A DNA stretch of 60,000 nucleotides from Takakia lepidozioides (GCA_030704615.1 CM060734.1:25856001-25916000), one strand, 5' to 3'. Shown: positions 21,199-34,704, counted from the first letter of the stretch. Numbers and translations: made by a program. Notes: a model not told the origin generated them from the sequence alone.

Positions 21199-24100
21199 TC
21201 AAGTGTCGCAGTCATCACAATCAATGTCCACCTCCTGTGCTATGTCATCTACAAAGATTCTGGCCCCAACACCACGTGTTCTACGAAGGCCATCGCAAGG
21301 TGGACTCTGAGTGCCATGAACGGACATGCTTGCTGCGAGTGCCTCCGCATAGACAGGTAGCACACAAGACCGAGGAGGACTGAAAACAAGTCCAAATAGG
21401 TGTGATAGCCCAGGAGGGCAAGTGGAAGCACGCGGACTCCTACACATGTCCACAAAATCCCATTTTTAACACAATGATGCAATGCACAAGTCCAACGAAG
21501 AGGATGTCTCCCATGTGCACTTTGCCTCAAGAACAGCGATTCTCGATATTGAAACAACAATGCAAGCATGCACAGGTTCAACTTACTCACAGGCAAAGTC
21601 GGAGTCCAGCTCCTTGTCAGAAGTCTCCTCTGTACCAGTATCAGCGGGACGGGGCTTCGGAAGGACCTGAGAAGTGTGTCCACCCAAACCCATCAGGAGG
21701 TTCTTGTAAATCTCAGCATCCCCTTCAATCCCAAAGACATGTCGCGCACTGGCCTTGCAAGCGTGGTACGAAGCACCTGCAGTGGAATAGAATGAAGTAA
21801 GCAGACATTGAAGACACATTCGGAACGGTGGAAAGTGCTGAAAGTGCAAGCTCAATCAAACCTCATGAAATGTGAATGTTGAAGAGACGAACCTGTGCCC
21901 ATCGACAAATCCAGAACTCTGGCGTCTGTGTAGGTGCAGCACTCCACAATCGTTTGAATGAAAGCCGGGCTCCTCTCCCTCGCCCCTCTCCAAGGAACCC
22001 CATTCCCCTTCGCAAGCACACGTTGCTGTCGACGTAGTTGTGATGCATGTCATCCGTGGGAGGATCTGTCCTGTCATCTATGAACTTGCCCCCGTGAGTG
22101 ATGGCAAACTCCGTAATGCCGGCCGGAGTCGTTGGTGGATGCACCCGGACGAGACAAACAGCTTCAAACAGACGAGTCTGCGAACATGACATCCACAAGG
22201 AACTAAGAACCAAAATAAAATCGGGCCCCTACATATGAGTTGGAGCGACCTATACAACACAATCCCAGAACAAAAAAGAAGAGGAAGAAGAAGGGAAACT
22301 CACCATCTCTCCCGGACGATCCCCTTCGTAAGGTACATGCTGTTCACACAATTCCATGTCTTCACGACTCTCATGCCCGAGGCTTTCAAATAGCTGGCAA
22401 GGGCACGGCGACACCGAACATCGATGGACTGGATGAGAACCAAAACACCTGCATCGGAAAGGAAGAAGTTGCAAAAGGAAAAAACCCACCGCCAGTAGCG
22501 CTCATCAAATGCATTCCAACCCGGACAAGCACCCGATGGAGGGATATCCGGGACTGCCAACCCATCAGGGATGTCCAAGATGATGAGTTCCGCTGCATAT
22601 GGCTTCTCCTTCCCGTTCACCCACGATTTGGTCATTTTAGCCTGCAAACAAAAATACAATGGAATTCTGACAAGTTTATAAACGATCCATGCCCACAGCA
22701 GACAAAGAGAGCAGAAGCCACAGAACCCAAAGAGAACACGCACCGTGCTGAGGAACTCGACAATCCTCTCCCACACTGGTGATGGCTCGCCCTTGTAATC
22801 AGATTTCTTCGACTCCATCATTGCAAGGAACCCGACGTTGGCAATCTCCAACCTGGTTGGACGAATGACCCTCGTGGGATGTTCCACTGCATGGTACGGG
22901 TCCTTGGGATCAACCACCCCCTTGTTTTTTCTCCCGGATCCCCTACCATGCGGTGGAGTCTGCTGGACATGCTCCACAGGGCCAATAGCTGCAACACTTC
23001 CCTGCCCTTGTGCCACCTTCCCTCTACCCCTTCCCTTCCCCACAACACCAGCAACATCTTTTCCCTTTGCCTTTCTTCCTCTACCCGGGGTATCCTGAGC
23101 GGGAGGCTCCTTCTCTGCAAGAGTCCTCAGATTACGCTCATGAATGTCGAGGTCCGCTGCTGCGGCAGTGGCTGCAATACGGTCATTCTCTCTCCTCAAA
23201 GACAACTCTACAGCTGGGGTCTCTGAAGGAGGGCAATCCAAATACCAACCACAAGAAGAAAGATGGTCTGGACCCCAGTCATGCAAGATCCCAGCAGTGA
23301 ACATGGTCTGGTTGCCAGCAGGGACAAGCCAAAGGTCCACGAAATCTGGATGTTTGTCCAAGCAATTCTCTTCCAAGAGAACAAACTTAATGTACCTGCA
23401 GGAACAGACACAGCCTCATTTTCCAATGCACATATTGTGTCCCAGCTTTTTCAACACACCAGGAAGACCCCCTTAAACAGTATGCCACACAACACATTGC
23501 AACCACAACACAAGCAAAGAGTGCAAGGGTGTGCACCTGTAAAGGCATCGTTTCCAGGCTTCCTCTCCTTTTTCCTGCTGGTCAAGCTCATTTGTTCGAC
23601 TGATGCCACCCTCCTTGCTGAACTCTCTAAAGAAACCAGAGTGCCACACTGTGGCTCTCCATTTCCTCATGTATGCTTCGAAGGAGACCTTCGGAGCTGT
23701 CATAGTGATGCCATAGTCAGCCAGCTGAGTATGCAGAACCGATCGGGCCCTTTCTTCCAACTGCAAAACAATTGAAATGGAAGAATGAACCCAAAAACAG
23801 TCACAGCGAATGTAAGAGGCAATGGGAAGAGAAGGACAGGAAAAGAGAAAAGAAAGTGAGATACAAGAGGACATCACACCTGGCTCCAGTAAGTGGCCTT
23901 GTGAAGCCAGGTGTCCAGCACATTGTCACTGACAGGAACGACACGCTGGGTCTTCTTCTCCTTCTCTGGCCTTGGGAACATGTGGGTATCCCTAACTATG
24001 GGATCGGAGTTCCATATCTGTAGCCACTTCACCTTCTGTTCAGAAGACACGACGGCGGTAGACAACCTGTGCAACTTCTCCTGGGCCATCTCCGGCTTGC

Positions 24101-25316
24101 CTGGCTTGTTATAATGGTTTTTTATCTCCAGGAGAAACTGCGGCCCGAATGATGGGTCGGCCATTCTCAACTGCTTCACAAAAGCACTCATTATTGTCCT
24201 TCTTGTAGCGTTCATCTCCTTCTGGATGTGACTTTCAACCCCCTTTGCTGTCCTTCTCTCCTCAGGGGTAGAGCTGTAGTATTCCAGTTTGCCACGCTCC
24301 CCTGCATCTGCAATGTCTTGCTGCAAGGGAATGCAAGAGAGTTGCATCAATCCAAGGTCAAGGGAGACAGACAGAAACAAACATGTGGAAGCAGGAATAT
24401 GGAAAGGCCAGATGAAGGAAGATGTATCTCACCGTGTACATGTACTCCATGAAAGCCTCACGGGTCAACGAGTACCATGTTTCCGAAGTCTTGGAGCTTT
24501 CGCATTTCTTATACATCTCTGCCGAAAGGATGGTCTTGAAGTTGGTCAAGGGCATCTGCCCGATCCTTTGTATCCTATAAAGTGTGTGAACCAGACTCGT
24601 TTTGACATGCGATGTCTCCGTCCCTCTGCAGAATGATATCTGAATTTCAGAATGTAATTCAAGGACTTGAATCAAGGAAGAACGGAACCAGAAGTGCAAC
24701 ATGTACAATGAGAAACCAACCTGTTCACATCATTCATTGCCGTCAGAAGACCCATCATGTTGTCGTCACAATCAAGCACCATCGATCGAACAGAGTAATG
24801 CCACTCTTCCTCCTGTGAGTGCAGCCTCCCAATGACAGCCATCCATGCAAGCAACCGGTGGTTGCCATCCCAAACGTGAAACATCTTCCCCGAGAATACT
24901 TGGGTGGAAGGTTTCCTGGAGAGAAGAAGTTCGAAGGATTCGTTCACCTGTCTCCAAATGGGGTCCCAGGAGTCGACGATTGACTCATCCAAAAGGAGCT
25001 CGTTACCTCTAGAATCCCTAGTAGAAACGTAAAAGACTGCGGATCCATCCAAATACCCATGAACAAACTCGGCCTCCAGCTTGAGAATGTCTTTGACAAG
25101 GGGTGGACGAACGACGGGCATGGAAACCAACCTACACAGGGGAATCTTCAACCTCCCACCAGGAGCAAGCATACTTTGAACCACAAGCTGAGAGTTCACC
25201 TTTTGACCCCCCAGCATCTCAGCGGCTTTGCTTTCATAAAACTCATCGTCAACATCAACTATGGTCTCCTTCCCCTGACCCTGAGGGACCTCATCCGCCA
25301 CACTTTGCATTTTCTC
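21199..25316 (-). CDS. ParB/Srx-like domain plus beta-class amino-methyltransferase of transposon 2 (5' exon uncertain)
   Basis: Exons with good splice sites: 25316-24721 (ParB-like, FSGKMFHVWDGNHRLLAWM), 24625-24433, 24320-23880 (contains WLQIWNSDPIVRDTHMFPRP, shared with transposon 1), 23760-23537, 23395-22744, 22641-22304 (motif IV LIILDIPDG), 22177-21893 (SPAFIQTIVECC, VLDLSMGTG), 21776-21587 (HVFGIEGD) and 21439-21199 (acidic end IDCDDCDT). Exon order and most phases match transposon 1. Two single-base problems exist: the end of the motif IV exon does not meet the next exon in phase, and a frame change is needed near 22015. Lys/Gly/Arg-rich linker (GKGRGRGK) precedes the methylase part. 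The predicted role is as for the transposon 1 homologue. Confidence 0.7.
22304..22641 (-). other. Methyltransferase motif IV exon of transposon 2
   Basis: Encodes ELIILDIPDG, then about 45 residues later FFLSDAGVLVLIQ and SYLKASGMRVVKTW, which read as the motif IV loop and following strands of a Rossmann methyltransferase. It keeps the same unusual DIPD tetrad as transposon 1, which is the main reason to regard that variant as native. Confidence 0.65.
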
Positions 25317-25399
25317 CTGCAAGGTTGTTCACTCAAATTCTTATAAGAGAGGAATGAAACGTCGACCGATGCATGAAAAAGTGGGATAAAAAGGTAAGT

Positions 25400-28300
25400 G
25401 TTCTTTGAGCTGCCAGGTAAGTGTTCATTGATCCTCACGGACCTGCACTATGTTCCCGATTTTCACAGGGAAAGAACATTGAAAAGTTCTGCTCAAATAT
25501 CTGCCCATGAGGGCCGAAAGTTGCGCCCTTCAATATTCATATGTTCTGCCTAAACAGTGTGCGGTTCCGTAGACTGTTTGAGCTGACAGTGAAGGGTTCA
25601 TTTTATACTCAGAAATGTGCCCCTGAAATCCAAATTTTGCACCCAGAAACATTGAAATGCTCAGCTCAAACAGTGTGCGTTGCCGCACACTGTTTGGGCT
25701 GACAGTGAAGGATTCATCTCATCCTCAGAGGGGTGCCCCTGAAGTCCAAATTTTGCAGCCTGAAACATTGAAGTGTTCAGCTCAAACAGAGTGCGTTGCC
25801 GCACACTGTCTGAGCTGGCAGTGAAGGGTTCATTTCACCCTAACATAACAGACATCAAGACCAAATTTTGAACCCTAAAACATTGAAAAGGTCTGCTCAA
25901 ACAGTGTGCGTTGCCGCACGCTGTTTGAGCTGGTTTTGAAGGGTTCATTTCATCCTCAGATAACAGACAGCAAAGACCAAATTTTGCACCCTTAAACATT
26001 GAAATGTTCAGCTCAAACAGTGTGCGTTGCCGCACACTGTCTGAGCTGGCAGTGAAGGGTTCATTTCACCCTCACATAACAGACATCAAGACCAAATTTT
26101 GCACCCTAAAACAGGGAAATGTTCAGCTCAAACAGTGTGCGTTGCCGCACACTGTTTGAGCTGGCAGCACAGTGTTCATTTCATCCTGAGATAGGTGCCC
26201 CTGAAGTCCAAATTTTGCATTAAGAAACATTGAAGTGCTCAGCTCAAACAGTGTGCGTTGCCGCACACTGTTTGGGCTGACAGTGAAGGGTTGATCTCAT
26301 CCTCAGAGACGTGCCCCTGAAGTCCAAATTTTGCACCCCAGAACATTGAAATGTTCAGCTCAAACAGTGTGCGTTGCCGCACACTGTCTGAGCTGGCAGT
26401 GAAGGGTTCATTTCACCCTCACATAACAGACATCAAGACCAAATTTTGCACCCTAAACAGGGAAATGTTCAGCTCAAACAGTGTGCGTTGCCGCACACTG
26501 TTTGAGCTGGCAGCACAGTGTTCATTTCATCCTGAGATAGGTGCCCCTGAAGTCCAAATTTTGCATTAAGAAACATTGAAGTGCTCAGCTCAAACAGTGT
26601 GCGTTGCCGCACACTGTTTGAGCTGACAGTGAAGGGTTGATCTCATCCCAGAGACGTGCCCCTGAAGTCCAAATTTTGCACCCCAGAACATTGAAATGTT
26701 CAGCTCACACAGTGTGCGTTGCCGCACACTGTCTGAGCTGGCAGTGAAGGGTTCATTTCACCCTCACACAGGTGCCCCTGAAGTCCAAATTTTGCACCCA
26801 GAAACATTGAAATGCTCAGCTCAAACAGTGTGCGTTGCCGCACACTGTCTGAGCTGGCAGTGAAGGGTTCATTTCACCCTCACACAGGTGCCCCTGAAGT
26901 CCAAATGCTCAGCTCAAACAGTGTGCGTTGCCGCACACTGTCTGAGCTGGCAGTGAAGGGTTCATTTCACCCTCACACAGGTGCCCCTGAAGTCCAAATT
27001 TTGCACCCAGAAACATTGAAATGCTCAGCTCAAACAGTGTGCGTTGCCGCACACTGTCTGAGCTGGCAGTGAAGGGTTCAATTCACCCTCACACAGGTGC
27101 CCCTGAAGTCCAAATTTTGCACCCAGAAACATTGAAATGCTCAGCTCAAACAGTGTGCGTTGCCGCACACTGTCCGAGCTGGCAGTGAAGGGTTCATTTC
27201 ACCCTCACACAGGTGCCCCTGAAGTCCAAATTTTGCACCCAGAAACATTGAAATGCTCAGCTCAAACAGTGTGCGTTGCCGCACACTGTCTGAGCTGGCA
27301 GTGAAGAGTTCATTTCACCCTCACACAGGTGCCCCTGAAGTCCAATTTTTGCACCCAGAAACATTGAAATGCTCAGCTCAAACAGTGTGCGTTGCCGCAC
27401 ACTGTCTGAGCTGGCAGTGAAGGGTTTATTTCACCCTCACACAGGTGCCCCTGAAGTCCAAATTTTGCACCCAGAAACATTGAAATGCTCAGCTCAAACA
27501 GTGTGCGTTGCCGCACACTGTTTGGGCTGACAGTGAAGGGTTCATTTCATCCGCAAACAGGTGCCCCTGAAGACCAAATTTTGCACCTATAACATTGAAA
27601 TGTTCAGCTCAAACAGTGTGCGTTGCCGCACACTGTTTGGGCTGACAGTGAAGGGTTCATTTCATCCTCAAACAGGTGCCCCTGAAGACCAAATTTTGCA
27701 CCCAGAAACATTGAAATGTTCAGCTCGAACAGTGTGCGTTGCCGCACACTGTTTGGGCTGACAGTGAAGGGTTCATCTATCCTCAGAGAGGTGCCTCTGA
27801 AGTCCAAATTTTGCACCCTGAAACATTGAAGTGTTCAGCTCAAACAGTGTGCGTTTGCCGCACACTGTTTGGGCTGACATTGAAGGGTTCATTTCATCCT
27901 CAAACTGGTGCCCCTGAAGTCCAAATTTTGCACCCTGGAACATTGAAGTGTTCAGCTCAAACAGTATGCGTTGCCGCACACTGTTTCAGCTGACAGTGTA
28001 GGGTTCATTTCATCCTCAGATAGGTGCCCCTGGAGTTCAAATTTTCCACCCAGAAACATTGAAATGCTCAGCTCAAACAGTGTGTGTTGCCGCACACTGT
28101 CTGAGCTGGCAGTGAAGGGTTCATTTCACCCTCACATAACAGACATCAAGACCAAATTTTGCACCCTAAAACATTGAAATGTTCAGCTCAAACAGTGTGC
28201 GTTGCCGCACACTGTTTGAGCTGGCAGCACATTGTTCATTTCATCCTGAGATAGGTGCCCCTGAAGTCCAAATTTTGCACCAAGAAACATTGAAGTGCTC

Positions 28301-29380
28301 AGCTCAAACAGTGTGCGTTGCCGCACCCTGTTTGGGCTGACAGTGAAAGTGTTCATTTCAATCCTCAAACAGGTGCCCCTGAAGACCAAATTTTGCACCC
28401 AGAAAATTGAAATGTTCAGCTCGAACAGTGTGCGTTGCCGCACACTGTTTGGGCTGACAGTGAAGGGTTCATCTCATCCTCAGAGAGGTGCCTCTGAAGT
28501 CCAAATTTTGCACCCTGAAACATTGAAGTGTTCAGCTCAAACAGTGTGCGTTGCCGCACACTGTTTGGGCTGACATTGAAGGGTTCATTTCATCCTCAAA
28601 CTGGTGCCCCTGAAGTCCAAATTTTGCACCCTGAAACATTGAAGTGTTCAGCTCAAACAGTATGCGTTGCCGCACACTGTTTAAGCTGACAGTGTAGGGT
28701 TCATTTCATCCTCAGATAGGTGCCCTGGAGTTCAAATTTTCCACCCTGAAACATTGAATGTTCAGCTCAAACAGTGTGCGTTGCCGCACACTGTTTGAGC
28801 TGGCAGTGCAGGGTTCATTCCATCCTCAGAAAGGTACCCATGAAGTCCAAATTTTGCACCCTTAAACATTGAAATGTTCAGCTCAAACAGTGTGCGTTGC
28901 CGCACACTGTTTGAGCTGGCATTGCAGGGTTCACTCCATCCTCAGAAAGGTACCCATGAAGTCCAAATTTTGCACCCTTAAACATTGAAATGTTCAGCTC
29001 AAACAGTGTGCGTTGCCGCACACTGTTTGAGCTGGCAGTGCAGGGTTCATTCCATCCTCAGAAAGGTGCCCCTGAAGTCCAGATTTTGCACCAGAAACAT
29101 TGAAATGTTCAGCTCAAATAGTGTGCGGCGCCGCACACTGTTTGGGCTGGCTGGGAAGGGTTCATTTCACCTGCAGATAACTGACTCCAAGGCCAAATTT
29201 TGCACCCTACAACATTGAAAAGATCTGCTCAAACAGTGTGCGTTGCCGCACACTGTTTGAGCTGGCAGTGCGGGGTTCATTTCATCCTCAGAAAGGTGTC
29301 GTTGAAGGAAGAATTTTGCACCCTTAAACAGTGACATGTGCAGCTCAAACAGTGTGCGGCAACGCACACTATTTGAGCTG
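25400..29380. repeat. 116-bp palindromic tandem array of transposon 2
   Basis: About 34 head-to-tail units, mostly 113-118 bp. Each unit has a near-perfect hairpin with 17-bp arms (AGCTCAAACAGTGTGCG and its complement) around TTGC, then a spacer containing GAAGGGTTCATTTCA, CCCCTGAAGTCCAAATTTTG and CACCCAGAAACATTGAAATG. Three or four subtypes alternate, suggesting higher-order duplication. The last copy (about 29340-29372) has its centre inverted (GTGTGCGGCAACGCACAC). Short ORFs across it are by-products of the repeat. Confidence 0.9.
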
Positions 29381-29466
29381 CCGCTGAATGGTTCTTTCTT
29401 TCACAAATACCTGCCATTGAAAGCCGAATTCTTCACAAATATGGGTCCTGTACATTTTACCTTTTT

Positions 29467-29920
29467 CCTAGCTACTCGAGAAGACTCCCCAGTTGCCGGG
29501 GACCCTTTCCGCTTCGGGCTGCTCTCTTCGCCGACTATGTAGGTGAGCCTCTCCCCTTCCTCTTTCCGTGGTCAGATCGTTCGTGAGGCCAGTGTCAACA
29601 TCTTCCTCCATGTCGTCTGTCTCTCCCTCAGACGCAGTGTCCTCCTCGCCTGTTCCTGGAACTATGGTGGGTTGTTGTTCTTCTCCAGATTCCTGCTCCT
29701 CCATCGCCACACTTTCCTGTATTCCCTCTTCTTCCTCCTTTTCCTCTTCCTCCACTCTTTCCATCCTCATTCTATATCTAGCTCTATTCCTGTTTCTAGA
29801 ACTCGTGAAGTATAATGACTTCCTTCTCTTTCTCCTCCGCTGGAAACAAGGGCTCCCCACGATGCCCCTGGAGCTCTCCAGTTTGACGTTTGCAACAAGT
29901 GCTGGTATCGCATGTAACAA
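29467..29920 (-). CDS. Possible first exon of the ParB-methyltransferase gene of transposon 2
   Basis: Encodes RRRKRRKSLYF followed by a Glu-rich stretch. It resembles the first exon of transposons 1 and 3 (RRKLKALYYGRRP and RRKLRKLYFGRRP). If correct, the 116-bp array lies inside the first intron. I found no ATG in frame nearby and no donor that gives the right phase, so this is tentative. Confidence 0.3.
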
Positions 29921-30713
29921 AAATAAAAATGGACGTTGTCAACCGTATTTGGATGCGGGTGTTGATATTGTGTGCGAACGGAATTCATCCATTTTGTCGT
30001 CTTTGTATTACCCAGCTAATAAAGCGCCGAAGAAAAAGAACATCCGTTGCATGCATTTGCGATATATGTCAGATGTACTTCGCCGCCTGCCAATACATGG
30101 CGGCCTCCTTGCCTTCTTTCAAATTCGAATGCGCCGTAGAAATGTAGTGCTTTTTCAATTCCGAGCAGTTCTTCCAGATTCGCAATAATTGTTATGCTTC
30201 ACATATGCATCCACGTGTGTTGTACTGCATGCCCTGTGGTTTTTTTTTATGCCGTGACCGTCCCCATGGGGTCATTCGGTATAAAGGATTGTGTCGGATA
30301 TGACCATGTGTTGCACACATTCGTGCGAGGTATCTCTTGGAGTGTCGGTGTTTGTTCTGTGCTATTCTGGCGCAACACAATCTCATTACAATCGGATCTT
30401 CCTGTTTACTGCTCTCCAGGGTTGTTGCCGTCATTTCATAATGGATGGTTTCATGTCATTTTCAGGGTTTGTTTTCCATCCAAAAACAGTACGGCTTCTT
30501 GTGGCTCTGGTCTTTCAAAACGGTTTTTCTGGTTGGTGGGAGGTGAAGGTGCACGTCATCCCTACATCCTTGGCATGCATCGCCGGCAGCCTTTGGTTTG
30601 GTGCTACCCTTGTTGACCTCAGTTTGCTGGTGGTATTTCCACTTTCGATAATTACGGGCTCTCAGTTCGGGGATTCCGTTCTGAATCGGCAGTTTCGTTC
30701 AGTGCTGGAAAAC
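29921..30713. other. Upstream region of transposase 2
   Basis: The transposase frame is open upstream to about 30291, but the hydrophobic translation does not resemble the homologues, so this is read as leader or promoter sequence. No promoter motif could be assigned with confidence. Confidence 0.4.
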
Positions 30714-33700
30714 ATGTCGAGGGAGCGAGATGCACTCGCTCGATTCCATTCCAATGCAGGTACTCTTCCACTGACTGCCACTGCAGACGACGATGGGTAT
30801 GCAGTTGTTCATGAGGATGAGCTGGTTACAGTGTTCCCGCTGGAGTTGGGTTCTCTGCTTGTTCAGAAAGAGGTGTATGACGAGGATGGGAATTTGGATT
30901 CTGGGCACTTGGAGAAACCCTTGGTTGGCGAGTGTGGAAGGAAGTGGAGAGTCCTTCCAGGAACATACCGTGTCCTTGGAAAAGAGAGAAGACAATCAGC
31001 AGGATCAGTCGTTACCCCTGGCACTGCAGCATCGGTCGTGCAACAGAAGGGCACAGTTCCTGTGAAACAAGAGGTGAGCACATCCACTACCTTCGTTACT
31101 CTTTCGGACTCGTCCTCGGAGGATGTTTCTGAGATTCCTCCGCCAGTGCAAACTCCCTTATTGGATGATGACGAATTGCAAGAGATAACAAGTGTCATTC
31201 CAAAATTGAAAGCCCTCGCAGGTGTGCCTGGGTGCAAGAGCGAGCTACGTTTTGTTGATTGGGAGTCCCTTCCAGTGCAACGGGTTCAATACGTGCCAGC
31301 TCAGTTTGATGGGGACATCTTGTTTGAGCTCAACCCTCCCACGTCTTCCAGTGGACTGGCTGGGCTTCTGCAGGGCATGGACAAGAAACATGACGGACAT
31401 CCTTGGTGCAGGACAAAAACTTCGAACATCCATAACGACATTGGCTTGAAATTTCGGAGGTCGGTTTGCGTTGGGCATTGCAAGTGCCTGAATATTTCTT
31501 GCCCTCGGCTGAGAAACAGCGCTCAGCCAAACGAAAGTGAGTGGGAAGGTGTGCCCCTGAATCCTTTCACCCCAGGGCTTGCACCTCCCAAGACCAATAC
31601 TTTTGTGTGCAGGTTCTGCAAACTTTCCCCGTCCTGTGTTTCTGTTTGCCACGCTCGTATGTATCAGGTGGCACATCGATGCAAGACAATGACTCGTGCC
31701 TGCATTCATATGGGTGCACACGAGCATCCTGTGTCCAAAGGGAGTTGCAGGGATAGCGTGGACATCGCTAGAAATCTACTGAAGCAAGAGTTCCATAATG
31801 CCCCTTCTGCAACACCTTCTGCTATAGCGCTTGCAGCTAGCAAGGCATTCCTGGAAAAACACATACTGGGTGAAGGGGATGCGACACAGCCAATGCTGGA
31901 TGCAGATTCCCTTGAGGCAGTCATGGACCATTTCTCCGTGTTGAGCTCTCCCAATATTCGAAACCAGGTGAATGCACTCAGAATGGGCACAGGCACTGCT
32001 GGATTCATGGACAACATTATGGACCTCAAACGGAGGAGTCGCTATGAATTCATTCAAAACAGTATCTTCCCTGGCCAGGGCTCGTCCAAAGTGTATTTGT
32101 TCAAGATGTCCGCTGTGGGCCAAGGCAGTGGTGTGAGCATTGTCCGCCGAATGCAACCTGGAGGAGATTTGGCTAAATGTTGGTTAATGTTTGATCACTG
32201 CAAACGGGTGAAGGGTTGGACAACCATGGCGTGCCATGTGTATGATCCAGCGTACCAGCGTGTGCTCTCCATAGCAATTTGTGATATGCAGTCGGAGGAC
32301 ACTGAATCCCAGATGCTCATGTGGAATTCCCTCCTGACCGTCATGCAGCGCAATGGAATACAGAACACAAATTTTGCGGGCTTCATGGCTGATAGTGCAC
32401 AGGCAAATTTCAATGCAGTGCGGCGCGTGTTTGGTTCTGGGGATCCTAAGGTCCCCATGGAAAATAGGGAGCGCACATGCCTCTTCCATTGGAGTCAATC
32501 TCTGGCACGTCATACAAAGCGCTGCATTCGCCCTGACCTTCAGTTGGAGCATAGAAGGCTCTGTCTGAAGTACAAGAATGCCACCTCAATGGGAGAAGCT
32601 GAGAGCACTTACCAGGCAATCCGGGCTTGGTGGTTCTTCGCTGGTGCTGCTACAGGTATCCACCTGAAGGAGTTGGAGGACTGGTTGGTTTTCTGGCACT
32701 TCAGGTACAGACAGTGGGGAGCTTTCATGACGACGGTAAGCCTCACAAGTTTTCCTTAAACACAAATTGCACTTTGCATCGTGCCTGTTCATTTGGGGTT
32801 GTTCGATTGTCACTTGAAGAACCTCTACCATTTCTTTTCCTTCCTCACATTTCCATGCAATGCCTCCTGCAGGACATGTCCTTGGAGGACTTGGCCGACA
32901 TGCCATCGTGTAATTTGGCAGAGACTGTTCACAACGCCTGGATGCAACAGTCTACCAAAGCAGGTCGTGACTTGTATGTGGCCACTGCTGATGACATGGT
33001 GCGGGCACTTACACAACAAACCAGGTACCGCAATTTTCTGATGGGACGGGGTGGAGGGAAGGGCCCCGATTCGACTTTGTTGATGCTAAGGGCTGCGAGT
33101 AGGTCCGGAGACCCGTCAAAGATGGCCAGAGCTCTAAACAGGTGCACTGAAGGCTCCCCTCTGCAATCCAGGCTCCCCCATTTGGAAGGCGAGGAAAGAT
33201 TTTGGATCATGCAAAAGGAAATTAAACACTCTTCCAGGGTCAGATGGAGATTCCCATAGGCCAGACAGGGTCAATTTCTCTGTGCCAAAGGTGTCTCCAG
33301 TGCAGACTAAGTCCTGTGCCGGCCCCTTCCCAGGTGGGTCCTCCTCCTGTGGAGCAGGTGCAGAACATGCAAGCATAGCAGCGGAAATCCCATTGGAGGA
33401 GGTGGTGGCCATGGTGCAGGAATCTGATTGCATTGATAGTGACTGGCATATAGAACGCACCCCACCAGGATCTAGAGTGGCTTGCATGGCAATTCGGACC
33501 CCCTCTTTCAAGAAATGCAAATCAAAAATATGCAAAGGCTCCAGGGGGACTCCAGCTCCAACATTCACAGGGTTGTTCCGACCTTACCATAGTGGGGAGT
33601 CAAAAGAACACAAGTTTTGGTTCTGCCCAGACGATATGGCACGATGCGTGAAGGGAACAGTTCGTCCTTCCGTGATAATGAAGCCCCCTCCCCCGCAATT

Positions 33701-34285
33701 TGGCCTGTGAAAATTGGGACATCGCTGTCCTCAACCGAGATAAGCATGCTGGAGGAGGGAGGGTTTTGTCTTGCACGGTCCCGGGTGGTGCCCTTATGCA
33801 CTGTCGGCACAGATGTGCCACATGCTCCGACAATGCCTCCACCCGGTGCCGACTCCCACCCAACAAAAAGAGATGGAAAAACAGTGCGCCGTGTTGCTTC
33901 GGGTGCAGATCACGAATGCAAGATGGAATCGGCTAGAATTTTGCAGGCTACGGTGACTCGTATCACCGAAGTCCCTTCCCCGGGGTATGGACGGATTTAC
34001 ACAGTGCTGTCAATTGGCTCAGTTCTTCATGCCAAAGAATATCAAGTTACCATTGGGAATTTCCCATCGTGCACTTGTCCGGATTTTGTAACGATGCGTG
34101 AGGGCGCTCTCGGCATGAGAGGGAAGTGGGTCCCCTGCAAGCATCAATATTACATATACCTTGTAATTATGTGTTGCGACGGTAAGAGAGACCAATTCAT
34201 TCACCAAGCCACACTAGGCTACGGAGAAGTCATCACCCTTCTGCAGCGGGACACCTCGCGTAGAGCTCCGCCAACTTCTCTTTGA
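30714..34285 (+). pseudogene. Mutator-like transposase with SWIM zinc finger (transposon 2), two frameshifts in exon 2
   Basis: The ATG at 30714 (MSRERDALARF) is chosen because homology to the transposon 3 protein begins about there. Exon 1 ends at 32735, intron 32736-32872 (GTAAGC...CTGCAG), exon 2 starts GACATGTCC. Exon 1 is intact: Cys-rich module (HPWCRTKT, CKCLNISC, CRFCKLSPSC, RACIHMGAHEH), first Asp block WLMFDHCKRVKGW, second Asp block GFMADSAQANFNAVRRVFG with CLFHW. Exon 2 supplies the Glu block CNLAETVHNAW and the SWIM finger CTCPDF ... CKHQYYIY. Frames change near 33240 and 33700. It is clearly homologous to, but distant from, the transposases of elements 1 and 3. Confidence 0.8.
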
Positions 34286-34704
34286 ACACATACGAGCCAT
34301 GCCCGCTTCCCATGCTGGTTTCCAGGTTGCCGTGTGAAGACTTTTCATTTTATGACAAACATATACATTTCGTTCACTTGTGAGGGCAAATGCACTTGCG
34401 ATTCATTGTAAGCGTCTCTCTGTGAATTGAAATAAACTGTGTCAATCATTCTGAGCTCAAATCTGCCATGTTTACATATTCCTCTTTTTTGGCATGCATT
34501 GCAGACATGGTGCATGGTGGCCTCCTTTGTTTTGTCCACGGTAATAGGCCCTCTTCCTGCAATCCTCGCCTATAGGACCTGCTTCTCCAGCAGATTCATG
34601 CCGCTCACGCTTCCCTGAAGCGTGAGCTCAGCTCACGCTTCAAAGCTTGAATGTGAGCTCAGCTCCCAGGCTCACGGGGCTGGGCTCACGCCGTAGCTAC
34701 GCTG
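34286..34704. repeat. 3' flank of transposase 2 and right subterminal motifs
   Basis: Non-coding to about 34595. From there CTCACGCTTC and GTGAGCTCAGCTC motifs appear in both orientations and can form hairpins (34600-34690), mirroring the GTGAGCC cluster of the left end. The terminus GGCTCACGCCGTAGCTACGC is followed by the duplication at 34705. Confidence 0.65.

Larger units (their letters stand above)
20796..34704. mobile_element. Large Mutator-like DNA transposon 2 with ParB-methyltransferase cargo
   Basis: Length 13,909 bp between perfect 9-bp duplications, inside element B. The left end is GGGGGGTGCTATTCCGTGAG; the right end, reverse-complemented, is CAGCGTAGCTACGGCGTGAG. Repeated GTGAGCC/GTGAGCT motifs occupy both subterminal regions. 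Contents: minus-strand ParB-methyltransferase gene at the left, a 3.9-kb array of 116-bp palindromic units, and a plus-strand SWIM-finger transposase at the right. Same architecture and gene order as transposon 1, but clearly diverged in protein sequence and with a different palindrome. Confidence 0.85.

Noticed and set aside
25835-28573. Many 60-90 codon ORFs across the 116-bp array.
   Set aside because: Periodic by-products of the tandem unit; the translations repeat the same short peptides and hold no domain.
25480-29375. Regular palindromic repeats resembling a CRISPR array (also at 55830-57430).
   Set aside because: The sequences between palindromes are themselves repeated and not unique spacers, there are no cas genes, and the context is a eukaryotic transposon with spliced genes.
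30291-30713. Upstream in-frame extension of transposase 2 with hydrophobic segments.
   Set aside because: No counterpart in the transposases of elements 1 and 3. It reads as leader sequence that happens to be open.
30714-34285. Assignment of the transposases to the KDZ (Kyakuja/Dileera/Zisupton) group because of Cys-rich modules.
   Set aside because: The 9-bp duplication, the spacing of the Asp/Asp/Glu blocks and the C-terminal SWIM finger fit Mutator-like elements better. A profile search would settle it.
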